In this document: positions 10,157 to 19,420 of the stretch, in pieces
How the letters are laid out: the number at the start of each line of letters is the position of its first letter
Position numbering within the stretch: position 1 is the stretch's first letter
Origin: Promethearchaeota archaeon
GTDB lineage: Archaea > Asgardarchaeota > Lokiarchaeia > Sigyniarchaeales > SOKP01
Reading direction: 5' to 3'
Assembly (NCBI GenBank): GCA_019057795.1
Contig: JAHLWS010000038.1
Coordinates: 40,734 to 104,733, forward strand
Length of the DNA stretch: 64,000 nt
Position numbers and translations under genes: made by a program
Notes under the pieces: generated by a model
What the model saw: only the letters and a program-made list of their open reading frames with translations
What the model was told of the DNA's origin: nothing
Database searches by the model: none

Positions 10157-11056
10157 ATGACAGATAAAACTCTATTAGTAGATATTAAAAGGAACGCTTT
10201 AGATGACGGTCCAGGAATAAGAACATTACTATTTTTTAAAGGTTGCCCACTTTCTTGTGTATGGTGCCAAAATCCTGAAGCCAAATCGCCATTTAAAGAA
10301 ATTTCTTTTAATAAAGATAGTTGTAGTGAATGTGGAACATGTTTAAAAGTTTGTAATCAAGAAGCTATAGATTTTTCATATAAATATCGAATAGATCGCT
10401 CTTTATGTAATCTCTGTGGTAAATGCATTGAAGTATGCCCAAATTATGCCTTAGAATTTGTAGGACAAGAATATAGCATAAAAGACTTACTTGAAATTAT
10501 ATTAAAAGATAAAATTTTTTATAAAAATTCAGGTGGAGGGGTTACCTTTTCTGGCGGAGAACCACTTTTTCATATAGATTACATAAAGGAATTAGTAAAA
10601 GAACTCAAAAAAGAAGATATTCATTTATGCATTGAAACCTGTGGATATTATAATCGAGACAAATTTTATGAATTTATTTTACCATATATCGACCTTATTT
10701 ATTTTGATTTGAAAATTTACAATCCACAATTACATGCTAGATATTGTAAAGTTTCAAACGAGAGGATATTAAAAAATTTTGAAGATATCATTGAAAACAA
10801 ATCAATAGAAATATTACCAAGGATTCCTCTTGTTCCTAATATAACTGATACTGACGATAATTTGAGTAACTTAGCTAATTATTTGAAAACCTTAAATATA
10901 AAAAAAATAGGATTATTACCTTATAATCCACTCTGGCTCTCTAAACCAGAAAAGATAGGAATTAAACCATCCTATGACTATTCTGAATGGTTAGATAATA
11001 AAGATAAAGAGAGAATTAAATCAATTTTTTCTGATTTTGAATTTAAAGATTTTTAG
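10157..11056 (+). CDS. Glycyl radical enzyme activase (radical SAM)
   Basis: Radical S-adenosylmethionine enzyme that abstracts a hydrogen from the glycine of its partner enzyme. The SAM-binding cluster motif C-x3-C-x2-C is Cys30, Cys34, Cys37. Two extra ferredoxin-type clusters follow in an inserted domain: Cys56/59/62/66 and Cys84/87/90/94, as in activases of eliminase-type glycyl radical enzymes (PFL activase lacks them). SGGEP lies near 135. Length 299 is normal. Position directly after the glycyl radical enzyme gene identifies the partner. Degraded copies of its 3' end occur at 14466-14516 and 15241-15315. Confidence 0.93.
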   Translation: MTDKTLLVDIKRNALDDGPGIRTLLFFKGCPLSCVWCQNPEAKSPFKEISFNKDSCSECGTCLKVCNQEAIDFSYKYRIDRSLCNLCGKCIEVCPNYALEFVGQEYSIKDLLEIILKDKIFYKNSGGGVTFSGGEPLFHIDYIKELVKELKKEDIHLCIETCGYYNRDKFYEFILPYIDLIYFDLKIYNPQLHARYCKVSNERILKNFEDIIENKSIEILPRIPLVPNITDTDDNLSNLANYLKTLNIKKIGLLPYNPLWLSKPEKIGIKPSYDYSEWLDNKDKERIKSIFSDFEFKDF

Positions 11057-11087
11057 CTAAGCAATTTATTTTAATATCTCTAATTTT
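11037..11087 (+). repeat. 51-bp direct repeat, copy 1 (activase 3' end)
   Basis: The last codons, stop and first 31 bases downstream of the activase gene. The same 51 bases recur at 14466-14516 with only 3 mismatches. The two copies bracket the three-gene module at 11401-13950 in direct orientation, as expected if the module entered at the end of the activase gene and duplicated it. Confidence 0.8.
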
Positions 11088-11400
11088 TATTTTCTAAAAA
11101 TTTCTGCGACATCTTGTCCCTTTTTTGGACATATACATTAGACTGTATACTCTACAAATTCTATGAACAACAACCTTTCTCTGCTTATCATGATAATCGC
11201 TTCTTTTAATTAATATCTAAAAAAATATTTATTGTTTTTATACTAAATTGTTAATTCCTAAATAATTAGAGCCCAAATCAAATACCAGACATTCAAACCT
11301 GTTATTTTGGTACAAGATTCACAGAAAAAGAAATATTATATATCAAAAAAAATGCAAAAAAAAGAAGCCAGACAATTGGTGAATTAAATAATTAATATAT
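11088..11400. other. Intergenic region, no gene recognised
   Basis: AT-rich sequence between the activase 3' repeat and the convergent 380-residue gene. No ORF of note, no tRNA-like fold and no clear hairpin seen. Confidence 0.5.
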
Positions 11401-12543
11401 CTAGAAAATGTTAAATAATTCAGAATATCTTCTAAGGTAATCAGGAAATTTATCGATTAAATCTTTCGTTTTGAATGCATTATTAGCACAATTTACAAAA
11501 TCTTGTTGCGATTCTAATAAATCATCTGGAAAAATACCTGAAATTTTAACTTTATTCAATCTAATTTCTCTTATTTGAGAGTAGTTGGTATTTAAAAATT
11601 CTTTCCATTTATCCAGAAAAGAATCCTCTTTAATAATAAATAGATTGATAATATCTTTAAACATGGAGTTTGCGACATCTGGTCTTTCTTTTATATTTAA
11701 TTCAGCATTTTTACATTTTGTTTTTAATTCTTCAGCATTTTTGAACCAGAGGATATATTCAAGAAATTTTTTTATATTAGTTAGTAAGTCAAGATCGTAA
11801 TAAAAGATATTTTGCAAATCTTGTTCTCTTTTGACAAGTCTCAGAATATCTCTAACTTGTTTTATTCTAGTGATTCTTTCTTGAAATCCCTCTACTGAAT
11901 CCTTTTTATGCTTCCAAAAATTCGTCCAACCCTTAATAAAATACTCTGTTATCTCTTTATTTTCAAGAAAAATAATTTCCTCTATTGGGATTCTTGAATA
12001 GAAATGAGATAATTTTCCAATAAATATTTTACGAGCTTGTTCTATGATCCTTGCCTTCCAACAATATTTCAAATTTTCAATTATTATATTATAAGGGACA
12101 TTAAATGGATTATGAAAAATAATTTCAAATGGACCATATGATCTACTAGCATCTGGAGGAGAAATTCTTGGTATATACAATCTTCTCGTTGTGTCCTTTA
12201 TTTTTGTATTAATATCTTCAATAATATTATGCGAAGGAAGGAGTATTTCTGTAGATTCAAGTGGAAAAAATATCAAGTCTTTATTAGGAAGGATATCACA
12301 ATCTTGACTAGCTAAAATGCCCCAGTGAGCATCTATGAACCCTTCCACTTGCATTTGACCTCCATTTTTTAATATTTTTGTTAAAATCTCGTCTTTTTCA
12401 TTTTGAAACTTATCTAGAATGTCTGGACTCGATCGAATTAAGGAGTCATACGTTAAATAAGGTAAATTGCAAAAAATATCTCCTTGCGAGATTAAAACTT
12501 CATTCTTAATCATATCCTTGTATTTATAAATTGTTTTTTCCAT
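11401..12543 (-). CDS. Unknown protein with GDIF/SQDCDI motifs, third gene of accessory module
   Basis: 380 residues, function not recognised. The N-terminal half (about 15-110) has an ISQGDIFCNLPYL segment and a LASQDCDI segment, a pairing I associate with poorly characterised proteins of defence-type gene neighbourhoods (memory, not a search). The rest is helical and charged; no membrane segment or nuclease motif is visible. It is the last gene of a tight three-gene operon, 18 bases after the 209-residue gene. Read with its TIGR04255-like partner, it is a candidate part of an antiviral or toxin-like module; that role is inference. Confidence 0.7.
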   Translation of the reverse strand: MEKTIYKYKDMIKNEVLISQGDIFCNLPYLTYDSLIRSSPDILDKFQNEKDEILTKILKNGGQMQVEGFIDAHWGILASQDCDILPNKDLIFFPLESTEILLPSHNIIEDINTKIKDTTRRLYIPRISPPDASRSYGPFEIIFHNPFNVPYNIIIENLKYCWKARIIEQARKIFIGKLSHFYSRIPIEEIIFLENKEITEYFIKGWTNFWKHKKDSVEGFQERITRIKQVRDILRLVKREQDLQNIFYYDLDLLTNIKKFLEYILWFKNAEELKTKCKNAELNIKERPDVANSMFKDIINLFIIKEDSFLDKWKEFLNTNYSQIREIRLNKVKISGIFPDDLLESQQDFVNCANNAFKTKDLIDKFPDYLRRYSELFNIF

Positions 12544-12561
12544 GATTAAGATCCAATTATT

Positions 12562-13191
12562 TTATTTTAAATTCCTCAATCTTTCCTTTCTATTCTGAAT
12601 ACAATTAGAATACACTATTAAAGATCTTACGGAATGTTTCAATAATTTATTTTCTTTCTTGTTTGTAATCTTCTTAAAAATTTCATCCTTCCAAAATTCT
12701 TCATCAATGATTTCAACTAGATCATTATCTTTTGATAATTCATTACAAATGTAATAGAAGGTATCTGGAGAAAATTGATCTTCAGGTTCTAAACGTGAAT
12801 AGGCATCCGGATCATTCTTTTTTAATTCATATATAATAGAAAGGTAAAATAGCGTTATAGAATTTAAGAATTTCGAATTCTTAATCTTAGGATCCCCTAA
12901 GAGTCGAAGGTATGTGATGATTAATCGGTGAAAAATGAGTGGAATTATTTCAGAACTCTCTTTGCTAACTAGATTTTTAATTTTCATTTTAATTTCCTTT
13001 GTTTTATCTATAAATTCTATTAGTGGATCTTCTTCCGATTCTTCGGATTCTTCCTCACTTTCAGTAGATGTTGCATCATCGTAAAACCATTTTATAATAA
13101 TAGACGCATTATCGATAATCCAATCTTGAATTTCAAGTTCAAGCTTTTTTAAATCAGGTGATTGGAAACTTTCCTCAATCTTATAACTCAT
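12562..13191 (-). CDS. Unknown helical protein, second gene of accessory module
   Basis: 209 residues, predicted mostly helical, with an acidic low-complexity stretch (SESEEESEESEEDP, about 42-55). No catalytic motif is recognised. The short gaps of 12 bases upstream and 18 downstream place it in one transcript with its neighbours, so it is probably an adaptor or regulatory subunit of the same system (inference). Confidence 0.65.
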   Translation of the reverse strand: MSYKIEESFQSPDLKKLELEIQDWIIDNASIIIKWFYDDATSTESEEESEESEEDPLIEFIDKTKEIKMKIKNLVSKESSEIIPLIFHRLIITYLRLLGDPKIKNSKFLNSITLFYLSIIYELKKNDPDAYSRLEPEDQFSPDTFYYICNELSKDNDLVEIIDEEFWKDEIFKKITNKKENKLLKHSVRSLIVYSNCIQNRKERLRNLK

Positions 13192-13203
13192 TTCAAGCCC
13201 TTT

Positions 13204-13950
13204 TTAATAATCTTTTACTTCAAGTTCGAGAGCATCTCTATATTCATCTGTCAAAAAATTTATGAAGTAATCTTCAATTCTATCATGGCATTCATTTAAA
13301 TGACTTTCAAGAATTTCAGTATCGGGGCCTATACTAGTATTAGCTACACTTCCTACGGTCTCTAATCTAAAATTGTAGTTTACCTCATCGTGATTTTTGG
13401 GGATAGATTTGAATCTTATGACAATCTTTCTCTTTCCCGAGATAGGGTCATCTTCAAAAGGTACAAATCCTAAGATTGTGTCATAGAATTTTATTTCCCA
13501 CTCGTGTTTAAAGTTAAAATTCGGCATAGTAAAAAACTTATTATACAAAAACGCCTCCTTTGGAATAGTAAAAATATCTATATATGTTAATACTATTTTA
13601 CTAATCTTAGGAAGGTCTAAAATTTTACCTAGAGCATTTAGTACAGTCAATATTTTAGGCAATTCTCTAACCCATTCTTGATAGTCAGAAAAAGTAAATA
13701 AAAGATAGTCTTGCCCAAGTTCTACACGATTTCTTTTGTTTGTATCCCAGAAAGTAAGAGGAGCTATATTAATTTCTGTAAAGCGCTTTTTGAGTAATCC
13801 TAAGAGTGGTTTTGTAGGGTAATATGCTTGAATGGCTTCTGCAAAAGGATTTATTTTTTCAAGTTTTATTCCCGGAAGCAATCTTTCATAGGTTAAATTA
13901 ATTATGAAATTATCTAATGTTCTCTTTCCAAAATATACTATTCTCTTCAT
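13204..13950 (-). CDS. TIGR04255-like protein, first gene of accessory module
   Basis: 248 residues. The pattern fits the sporadically distributed TIGR04255 family: an N-terminal strand-rich half with an INPFAEAIQAYYP element, a central KIVLTYIDIF strand (family RYINRI-like), and the diagnostic C-terminus ESHLNECHDRIEDYFINFLTD, in which a helix leads into an F..LTDE..D motif. The biochemical role of the family is not established; it is patchily distributed and tends to sit with unknown neighbours. It leads a three-gene operon, and the 694-base region upstream is gene-poor. Confidence 0.7.
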   Translation of the reverse strand: MKRIVYFGKRTLDNFIINLTYERLLPGIKLEKINPFAEAIQAYYPTKPLLGLLKKRFTEINIAPLTFWDTNKRNRVELGQDYLLFTFSDYQEWVRELPKILTVLNALGKILDLPKISKIVLTYIDIFTIPKEAFLYNKFFTMPNFNFKHEWEIKFYDTILGFVPFEDDPISGKRKIVIRFKSIPKNHDEVNYNFRLETVGSVANTSIGPDTEILESHLNECHDRIEDYFINFLTDEYRDALELEVKDY

Positions 13951-14304
13951 AATAAAAACTTAAAATTATTATTTTACTTTAATAGATCTTTATACTTTTT
14001 ATCAATAAATTTTTTATCATTAAAAATTTATACTTTTTTGAATATTCAATTATTCCTTTAGTAAGAAATTAACTTTGAAAATTAAAAATCAACTACTAAT
14101 AAACATCATCATTATTTCTATAAATTTTATTTCAGGGATAATAGACTCCCTCAACCAATTGAGAGTTATTTATCGTTTACAGAAAAAAATTTATCCAGAA
14201 CTTACCATAAAATTATGGAAGAAAAATCTATAAATAACCTAAATGAGAAGGAAATAAAATATCTAGTTAACCTTACTTATTACTAATAAGTCCGAATAGA
14301 ATAT

Positions 14305-14469
14305 ATGAGAACTAAAGCAATACAGATATTAAAGGATGCTACAGAAAAAGAGAAATCTAATTACTTGAAAGATCAAACAATTAAAGAATATAATGAATTT
14401 AAAGAGTTTGGCACGACTAAGCATCCAATCAGACTCCAAAAATTATTAATTGTTGTTGATGATGATTGA
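14305..14469 (+). CDS. Possible small protein (54 aa)
   Basis: ATG-initiated frame, lysine- and glutamate-rich, ending in VVDDD at a TGA that lies inside repeat copy 2. No Shine-Dalgarno and no recognised family. It could be a remnant of a longer gene lost in the rearrangement here. Confidence 0.25.
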   Translation: MRTKAIQILKDATEKEKSNYLKDQTIKEYNEFKEFGTTKHPIRLQKLLIVVDDD

Positions 14470-14516
14470 ATTTAACGATTTTTAGCTAAGCAATTTTTTT
14501 TATTATCTCTAATTTT
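14466..14516 (+). repeat. 51-bp direct repeat, copy 2
   Basis: 48 of 51 bases match 11037-11087, including the activase final codons, its stop and downstream UTR. Here no activase frame precedes it, so it is a duplicated fragment. It marks the right boundary of the three-gene module. Confidence 0.8.
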
Positions 14517-14644
14517 AATATTATCAAAATAACTCTAGCATAACATTTAAATAGATAAATCCCTATATATATAACATAAGCATATCCTTTAAAATTAGAA
14601 AAGATGTTTGTATAACAATTACTTTTTGAAAAAGGTGGTATTGT

Positions 14645-15208
14645 ATGACAACTATTGCAGAAAAATTAATAAAAGAATTAAAAACAAAAGCTTTAACAAT
14701 TCTTCAATTAAGTGAAATAACAGGGATTGAAGAACCAAAAATAAGAACTACTATTAAAAGATTAAAAGATAGAGCCATAGTCCAAGAAACAGGTATGTTT
14801 TCAGAAAGATATAAAATATATAAACTTTCAGACAAATTGTTTAATGCATCTTTCATAATGAGAATTATAAAGAAGCTTGATGGTGTAAAAGCTGTCATTC
14901 TTATAAGTATTATTGATGGCGCACCAATAAGCAGTATACTTCCGGAAGGAGCTAATGAATCTCGTTATGCAGCAATGACTACTGCTCTATTTAGTCTAGC
15001 GCAAAGAGCATGCGTCGCAACTAATAAAGGAAAATTCAAATTTTCTTATATCGAAGGAGAAGATGGAAAACTTCTAATAATATATTACCATAAAGCGTTA
15101 GTTTTATCGATTTCATTCGATTCAACAATTAGCAATGAAATGATTTTTACATCCTATATTAGAATTATAGAATTAATCGGTAATCCTTTATCTGATTTAA
15201 TTCAATAG
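14645..15208 (+). CDS. Winged-helix DNA-binding domain fused to Roadblock/LC7 domain
   Basis: 187 residues. Residues 1-65 form a winged helix-turn-helix (LQLSEITGIEEPKIRTTIKRL). Residues about 72-187 have the Roadblock/LC7 pattern: a hydrophobic strand with a dGaPI turn, then an AAMTTALFSLAQRA helix and two further strands. Roadblock proteins bind small GTPases or dimerise; a DNA-binding fusion suggests a regulator responding to such a partner (inference). The start is fixed by AAGGTGGT five bases before ATG. It faces the convergent AOR gene. Confidence 0.75.
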   Translation: MTTIAEKLIKELKTKALTILQLSEITGIEEPKIRTTIKRLKDRAIVQETGMFSERYKIYKLSDKLFNASFIMRIIKKLDGVKAVILISIIDGAPISSILPEGANESRYAAMTTALFSLAQRACVATNKGKFKFSYIEGEDGKLLIIYYHKALVLSISFDSTISNEMIFTSYIRIIELIGNPLSDLIQ

Positions 15209-15240
15209 AGCTTTATTTAATAATTAAGCTGGTTCTCAAG

Positions 15241-15315
15241 TTCTGAATGGTTAACTAAATAGAAAAAAAAAGAGATTAAAGAGATATTTTCAGATTTTGA
15301 ATTTAAAGATTTTTA
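15241..15315 (+). pseudogene. Relic of a glycyl radical activase 3' end
   Basis: About 75 bases align without gaps to the last 75 bases of the activase gene (10981-11055): TTCTGAATGGTTA at the left and GATTTTGAATTTAAAGATTTTTA at the right are shared, with drift between. The rest of the gene is absent. It overlaps the AOR stop by three bases. It is older and more diverged than repeat copy 2. Confidence 0.6.
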
Positions 15316-17109
15316 AATTGGTTTACCTTGTGCATCCCACTTTCTAATTTGGTAATACTTTTCTAATAATCCTTCTAATGGAGGAATATTATGTTTAGTT
15401 CCACCTTTTTCAAGGGGTGAATAAAATCTCTTCCCAAAATTATCGTCTGCTTTAGTGATCCCACAATTTACATTAAAAATTCTTTTCATTCTAATGATCT
15501 TTTGTCCTACTTTCATGAAATCATCAACTGTATATGCTCTTCCAGTAATTCCATTAAGACCATTTATCCAAGGTGTGAGTTTGTGGATGAACCAGAATCC
15601 AAATATACATCCACCACAGGCAGAATACGCCTCACTGGCATCTTGAATCTTTATTACAGCTTTGGCAACATCATCCCCCGTTCCAAAACGATCTACTTGT
15701 TCGGTTAAACCGATTTCTTCTTTTTGATTCATATAGGAAGATAAATGCATTGGTTCATAACAATGATATGCACCTCGAGGTGTTGTTGCATAATCTAATG
15801 CCGTTAGATTATTTGCTCGTGGTTCATGAGCAGGAACCTCGAGTCCTTTTCCATGCATGGAGAGTTCTTCTGGTAATCCCTTTACTTCACAAAAAGATCT
15901 CACTCCTTCAGCTAAATCATTACCAATTCCTTCTCGATAAGCAATTTTAGTGAAAAGTTTTTCTATCGGTCCAATAGCACCCCAAATATTTTCCTCAGTA
16001 AATCCAAATTCATCTAAATTAACATCAATTAGCTTTCTTTCAATAGATTCAAGAAAACATCCTATCATTGCCCCAAGACTAATTGAGTCCAGACCAAGAT
16101 CGTTGACTATTAAATTCCATTTGATTAACGCTTCTAAGTCGTTAACTAATAAATTAGAACCTAGCATTCCTAGTGTTTCATATTCAGGGCGAGTTACCCA
16201 TTCTCCCTCATATTCCACGAACCCTCTGCAAGCCGTTGGACAATTAAAACAACCATGCATTTTAACTTCTCCTCTTGCATTTAATGCTTTTGCTCCAATT
16301 TTTTTAATCCCAGTCCATCTTCCTTGAGTATAGTTCTTAATAATAATATCTCCTACACTAGCCATGGAGTCTATGTGGACTGGTGTACCTGAATCTGCTA
16401 TTACCATTCCTAATCCGGATTTCTTTAATAATTCTCTAAGTTCTTTAGCTGCATCATTCACTTTATCTTTATCTTGAACGGGAACTTTCCCCGTACCAAG
16501 GACTGCAATAGCTTTTAAGTTCTTGCTACCCATTACAGCTCCCATACCGCAACGTCCAGCTGCGTGATGTTTATCATTGATTATACACGCATATTTGACT
16601 AAATTTTCTCCAGCAGGGCCAATAGTAGCTACTTTTATTTTATCGTTTCCAAGCAGATCTTTTATTTTTTCATCAGTTTCTTGAGTTCCTTTTCCCCACA
16701 ATTCAGAAGCGTCCTTTATTTCTACTACCCCGTCATTTATCCATAGATAAACCGGGCTTTGACTTTTACCCTTAATGATTACTAGATCAAAACCTGCAGA
16801 TTTAAGCTCCTTACCAAAAAAACCTCCTGAAGATGCTTCCCCGAGAATTTTAGTTAGCGGTGATTTTGCTGTAATAAAGTATCTACCACAGAAAGGAATA
16901 GCTGTGCCGCAAAATGGACCAACTGAGAAGATCAAAAGATTATTTCCATCAAACGGATCAATTTCGGGTTCTACTTCTCGTGTGAAGATCGCAGTTGCTA
17001 AACCCATTCCTCCGATTAATGACACTTCATCTTCATCACTGTAATCTTCATAGTCAATGTTTTTCGTTTCTAAATCTATTCTTAAAATTTTTGCGATTTT
17101 TATCACCAA
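15313..17109 (-). CDS. aor: Tungsten-containing aldehyde:ferredoxin oxidoreductase family protein
   Basis: Oxidises aldehydes to carboxylic acids, passing electrons to ferredoxin, with a tungsto-bispterin cofactor and one [4Fe-4S] cluster. The 598-residue length and domain order fit. The pterin-binding N-terminal region has GPFCGTAIPFCGRYFI (64-79) and RCGMGAVMGSKNLKA (186-200). Cluster cysteines are Cys287, Cys290, Cys294 and Cys498 or Cys501. The start is unclear: no ATG is available, and TTG at 17109 or GTG at 17106 lie in a GGTGAT sequence. The divergent neighbour is a radical-SAM protein like those paired with AOR genes elsewhere. Confidence 0.92.
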   Translation of the reverse strand: MVIKIAKILRIDLETKNIDYEDYSDEDEVSLIGGMGLATAIFTREVEPEIDPFDGNNLLIFSVGPFCGTAIPFCGRYFITAKSPLTKILGEASSGGFFGKELKSAGFDLVIIKGKSQSPVYLWINDGVVEIKDASELWGKGTQETDEKIKDLLGNDKIKVATIGPAGENLVKYACIINDKHHAAGRCGMGAVMGSKNLKAIAVLGTGKVPVQDKDKVNDAAKELRELLKKSGLGMVIADSGTPVHIDSMASVGDIIIKNYTQGRWTGIKKIGAKALNARGEVKMHGCFNCPTACRGFVEYEGEWVTRPEYETLGMLGSNLLVNDLEALIKWNLIVNDLGLDSISLGAMIGCFLESIERKLIDVNLDEFGFTEENIWGAIGPIEKLFTKIAYREGIGNDLAEGVRSFCEVKGLPEELSMHGKGLEVPAHEPRANNLTALDYATTPRGAYHCYEPMHLSSYMNQKEEIGLTEQVDRFGTGDDVAKAVIKIQDASEAYSACGGCIFGFWFIHKLTPWINGLNGITGRAYTVDDFMKVGQKIIRMKRIFNVNCGITKADDNFGKRFYSPLEKGGTKHNIPPLEGLLEKYYQIRKWDAQGKPI

Positions 17110-17258
17110 TTTTTACTTTAATTGTAATTAAATCTGTTTACATGTTATTTATAGGTTTTCTTCGTGATTATAATAAGTTCATAAATATTGGTCTACTGCA
17201 ATTTAAAGTTATGTAAATTATTACACTATATTAGAAAACTAATATTAAATCATGAAAA

Positions 17259-18362
17259 ATGAGTATAAGAAAAAATATTAAGTTAGTAGACCCAAATATG
17301 GCAAAAGTCTTCATTCCATGGGTATTAAGACATCCTTCTTATTTAATTACAACAAGAAAATTAATTAAATCCTTCAAAAATACAGTTGAATTATGTAAAA
17401 AAGCTAAAGAAGAAGGTTTAAAAGTTCCACCCTTTCTAATTCTGAGTATTACGAAACAATGTAATTTACATTGTGCAGGATGTTATGCTGCTACCGCTGG
17501 AACCTTGAGCATCAAAACTGAAAAGCAATTAAATACCGATGCTTGGAGAAAGATTATAAAGGAAGGAAATGAATTAGGAGTATTTTGCTATGTAATTGCT
17601 GGTGGAGAACCATTCATGTTTCCAAACCTACTCGATTTATGTAGCGAGTTCAAGGATAGAGGTTTTATAATTTTTACAAATGGAACGGCAATCAAAGAAA
17701 CTGATTATGAGAAATTGAAAAAATTAAAAAACATCGCGATCATCGTTAGCATTGAAGGAGGTAAAGAGGAGACTGATAGTAGAAGAGGAGCGGGGGTTTA
17801 TGAAAAGGTATTAAAAACTATTCATAGACTTAACAAAATTGGCACAATAAATGGTATATCAGTGACAATCAATGGAATGAATTATAAACAATGGATGGAA
17901 CCTTCTATGATTGACTTTCTTATTAAAAAAGGTGTAAGAATAGGATTCTTCTTAGAGTATATTCCCACCAAGCATGATATTACAGAATCTTTAATGTTGA
18001 CAGAAGAAGAAAGAACAGCATTCCGAAACCAAATATTAAATTATAGAGCGAATAAAAAAATTTATTTAATTCATTCACCCGGAGATGAAGAATATATGGG
18101 CGGATGTGTTTCAGCGGGAAGAGGTTTCGCCCATGTTACTCCATCTGGAGCTTTAACACCTTGCCCAGTTTCTAGTATGACTACGCATAATTTAACTAAA
18201 TCATCATTACGTGAAGGATTAGCTAGTGATTTTTTTAAATATATAAGGGAAAATGAACATTTATTGGAAACTGAAGGCTCTCCTTGTGCACTTTTTAGCC
18301 ATCAGGAAGAATTGGCCTTAATTGCTTCTAAATTTAAAGTAAGTAAGGTAAGTACATTATAG
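17259..18362 (+). CDS. Radical SAM protein, AOR-associated (cofactor-modifying type)
   Basis: Radical SAM enzyme with C-x3-C-x2-C at Cys68, Cys72, Cys75 (QCNLHCAGC) and GGEP near 132. The C-terminal region (GGCVSAGRGFAHVTPSG, then TPCPVSS) resembles the extra-cluster tails of SPASM/Twitch enzymes. Radical SAM genes next to tungsten AOR genes are known from Pyrococcus (cmo, 'cofactor modifying protein'), and its divergent position beside AOR fits that role. The exact reaction is not established. Confidence 0.85.
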   Translation: MSIRKNIKLVDPNMAKVFIPWVLRHPSYLITTRKLIKSFKNTVELCKKAKEEGLKVPPFLILSITKQCNLHCAGCYAATAGTLSIKTEKQLNTDAWRKIIKEGNELGVFCYVIAGGEPFMFPNLLDLCSEFKDRGFIIFTNGTAIKETDYEKLKKLKNIAIIVSIEGGKEETDSRRGAGVYEKVLKTIHRLNKIGTINGISVTINGMNYKQWMEPSMIDFLIKKGVRIGFFLEYIPTKHDITESLMLTEEERTAFRNQILNYRANKKIYLIHSPGDEEYMGGCVSAGRGFAHVTPSGALTPCPVSSMTTHNLTKSSLREGLASDFFKYIRENEHLLETEGSPCALFSHQEELALIASKFKVSKVSTL

Positions 18363-18408
18363 TTTTTTATATAATACTACTTTTTTTAAATAAAATGGTT
18401 TTGTAATC

Positions 18409-19374
18409 ATGGTTAATAATTTTAATTTTTCTGTACTTGATGGCCATATCGATACAATTAAAAAAAGCTCAAGAGACAAACTTGACTTTTCAATCCGTTC
18501 TGAAATTGGTCATTATGATTTACCTCGTATGGAAGAAGGAAATGTACAAGCTGCAATTTTTGCAATCTATCCCGCTTCGTCGATAAACCGCATTCTTAAA
18601 GGTCTTGACTTATGGTTTAAATTTGTCTTTAATCCAATTAATAAATTAATGCAAATAAAAAGAATAGATGATTTCACAAAAATGCAAACATTGGGTAAAA
18701 GGGGAGCGATCCTACACTTTGAGGGTGCTGGAGGGATTGATAAAACTTTTCGCCTTTTAAGGATTGCATATCGTCTTGGGTTGCGAACAATGGGTTTAAG
18801 CTGGTCAAATTTTAATAAATTTGCTACGGGAGTGATGTTTAACGACCCTCAAAAAGAATCTGGTCTAACTAAAGAAGGAATAAAATTAGTTGCTGAAGCA
18901 CAGGCTCTTGGTATCGCCATAGATGTTTCTCATTTAAACGAACCTTCTTTTTGGGATGTTTATGAAATCACTGAAAAACCGATTTTTGCCTCACATTCAA
19001 ATGCTCGTGCTATTGTTAATCATCCAAGGAATTTAACTGATGAGCAAATAAAAGCAATTCATGAAAAGCATGGAACCATAGGGATTAATTTTGCAATGGG
19101 TTTTCTAAATGCTAAAGAACCAGGTATGTATAATTATAACCTAAATTTTGATTCAATTAAAAAACATATTGACCATCTCGTTGAAATTGCTAGTATCGAT
19201 ATAGTAGCTATAGGTTCAGATTTTGATGGTGCAGCTACACCAACTTGTGTTAAAGATTGCTCTAGGTTTCCCAGATTATGGGATTATCTTCTTGAAAATG
19301 GGTATAGTGAACATGATATTGAAAAGATCTCACATACAAATTTATTACAAGTTTTTAAAAAAACATGGAAATAG
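18409..19374 (+). CDS. Membrane dipeptidase family (peptidase M19) hydrolase
   Basis: Zinc-dependent amidohydrolase-fold dipeptidase. Metal ligands expected for the family are present: His13-x-Asp15 (DGHIDT), Glu105 (HFEGAG), His175 (DVSHL), His196 (ASHSNAR) and Asp271 (GSDFDG). At 321 residues it is a typical prokaryotic M19 size. No signal peptide or lipid anchor is seen, so it is cytosolic. It follows the radical SAM gene by 46 bases and may share its transcript. Confidence 0.9.
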   Translation: MVNNFNFSVLDGHIDTIKKSSRDKLDFSIRSEIGHYDLPRMEEGNVQAAIFAIYPASSINRILKGLDLWFKFVFNPINKLMQIKRIDDFTKMQTLGKRGAILHFEGAGGIDKTFRLLRIAYRLGLRTMGLSWSNFNKFATGVMFNDPQKESGLTKEGIKLVAEAQALGIAIDVSHLNEPSFWDVYEITEKPIFASHSNARAIVNHPRNLTDEQIKAIHEKHGTIGINFAMGFLNAKEPGMYNYNLNFDSIKKHIDHLVEIASIDIVAIGSDFDGAATPTCVKDCSRFPRLWDYLLENGYSEHDIEKISHTNLLQVFKKTWK

Positions 19375-19420
19375 GTTTTTTTTTATTAAAGAAAAAAAAA
19401 AGATTTGTTTATTTTTGAAT

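Larger units (their letters stand above)
13951..14644. other. Gene-poor region with repeat copy and decayed sequence
   Basis: Holds the upstream region of the three-gene operon, a possible 54-codon ORF (14305-14469) and the second copy of the activase 3' repeat (14466-14516). Short reading-frame fragments without starts around 14160-14235 suggest decayed coding sequence. A TATA-like stretch near 14565 (CTATATATATA) probably serves the wHTH-Roadblock gene. Confidence 0.5.
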
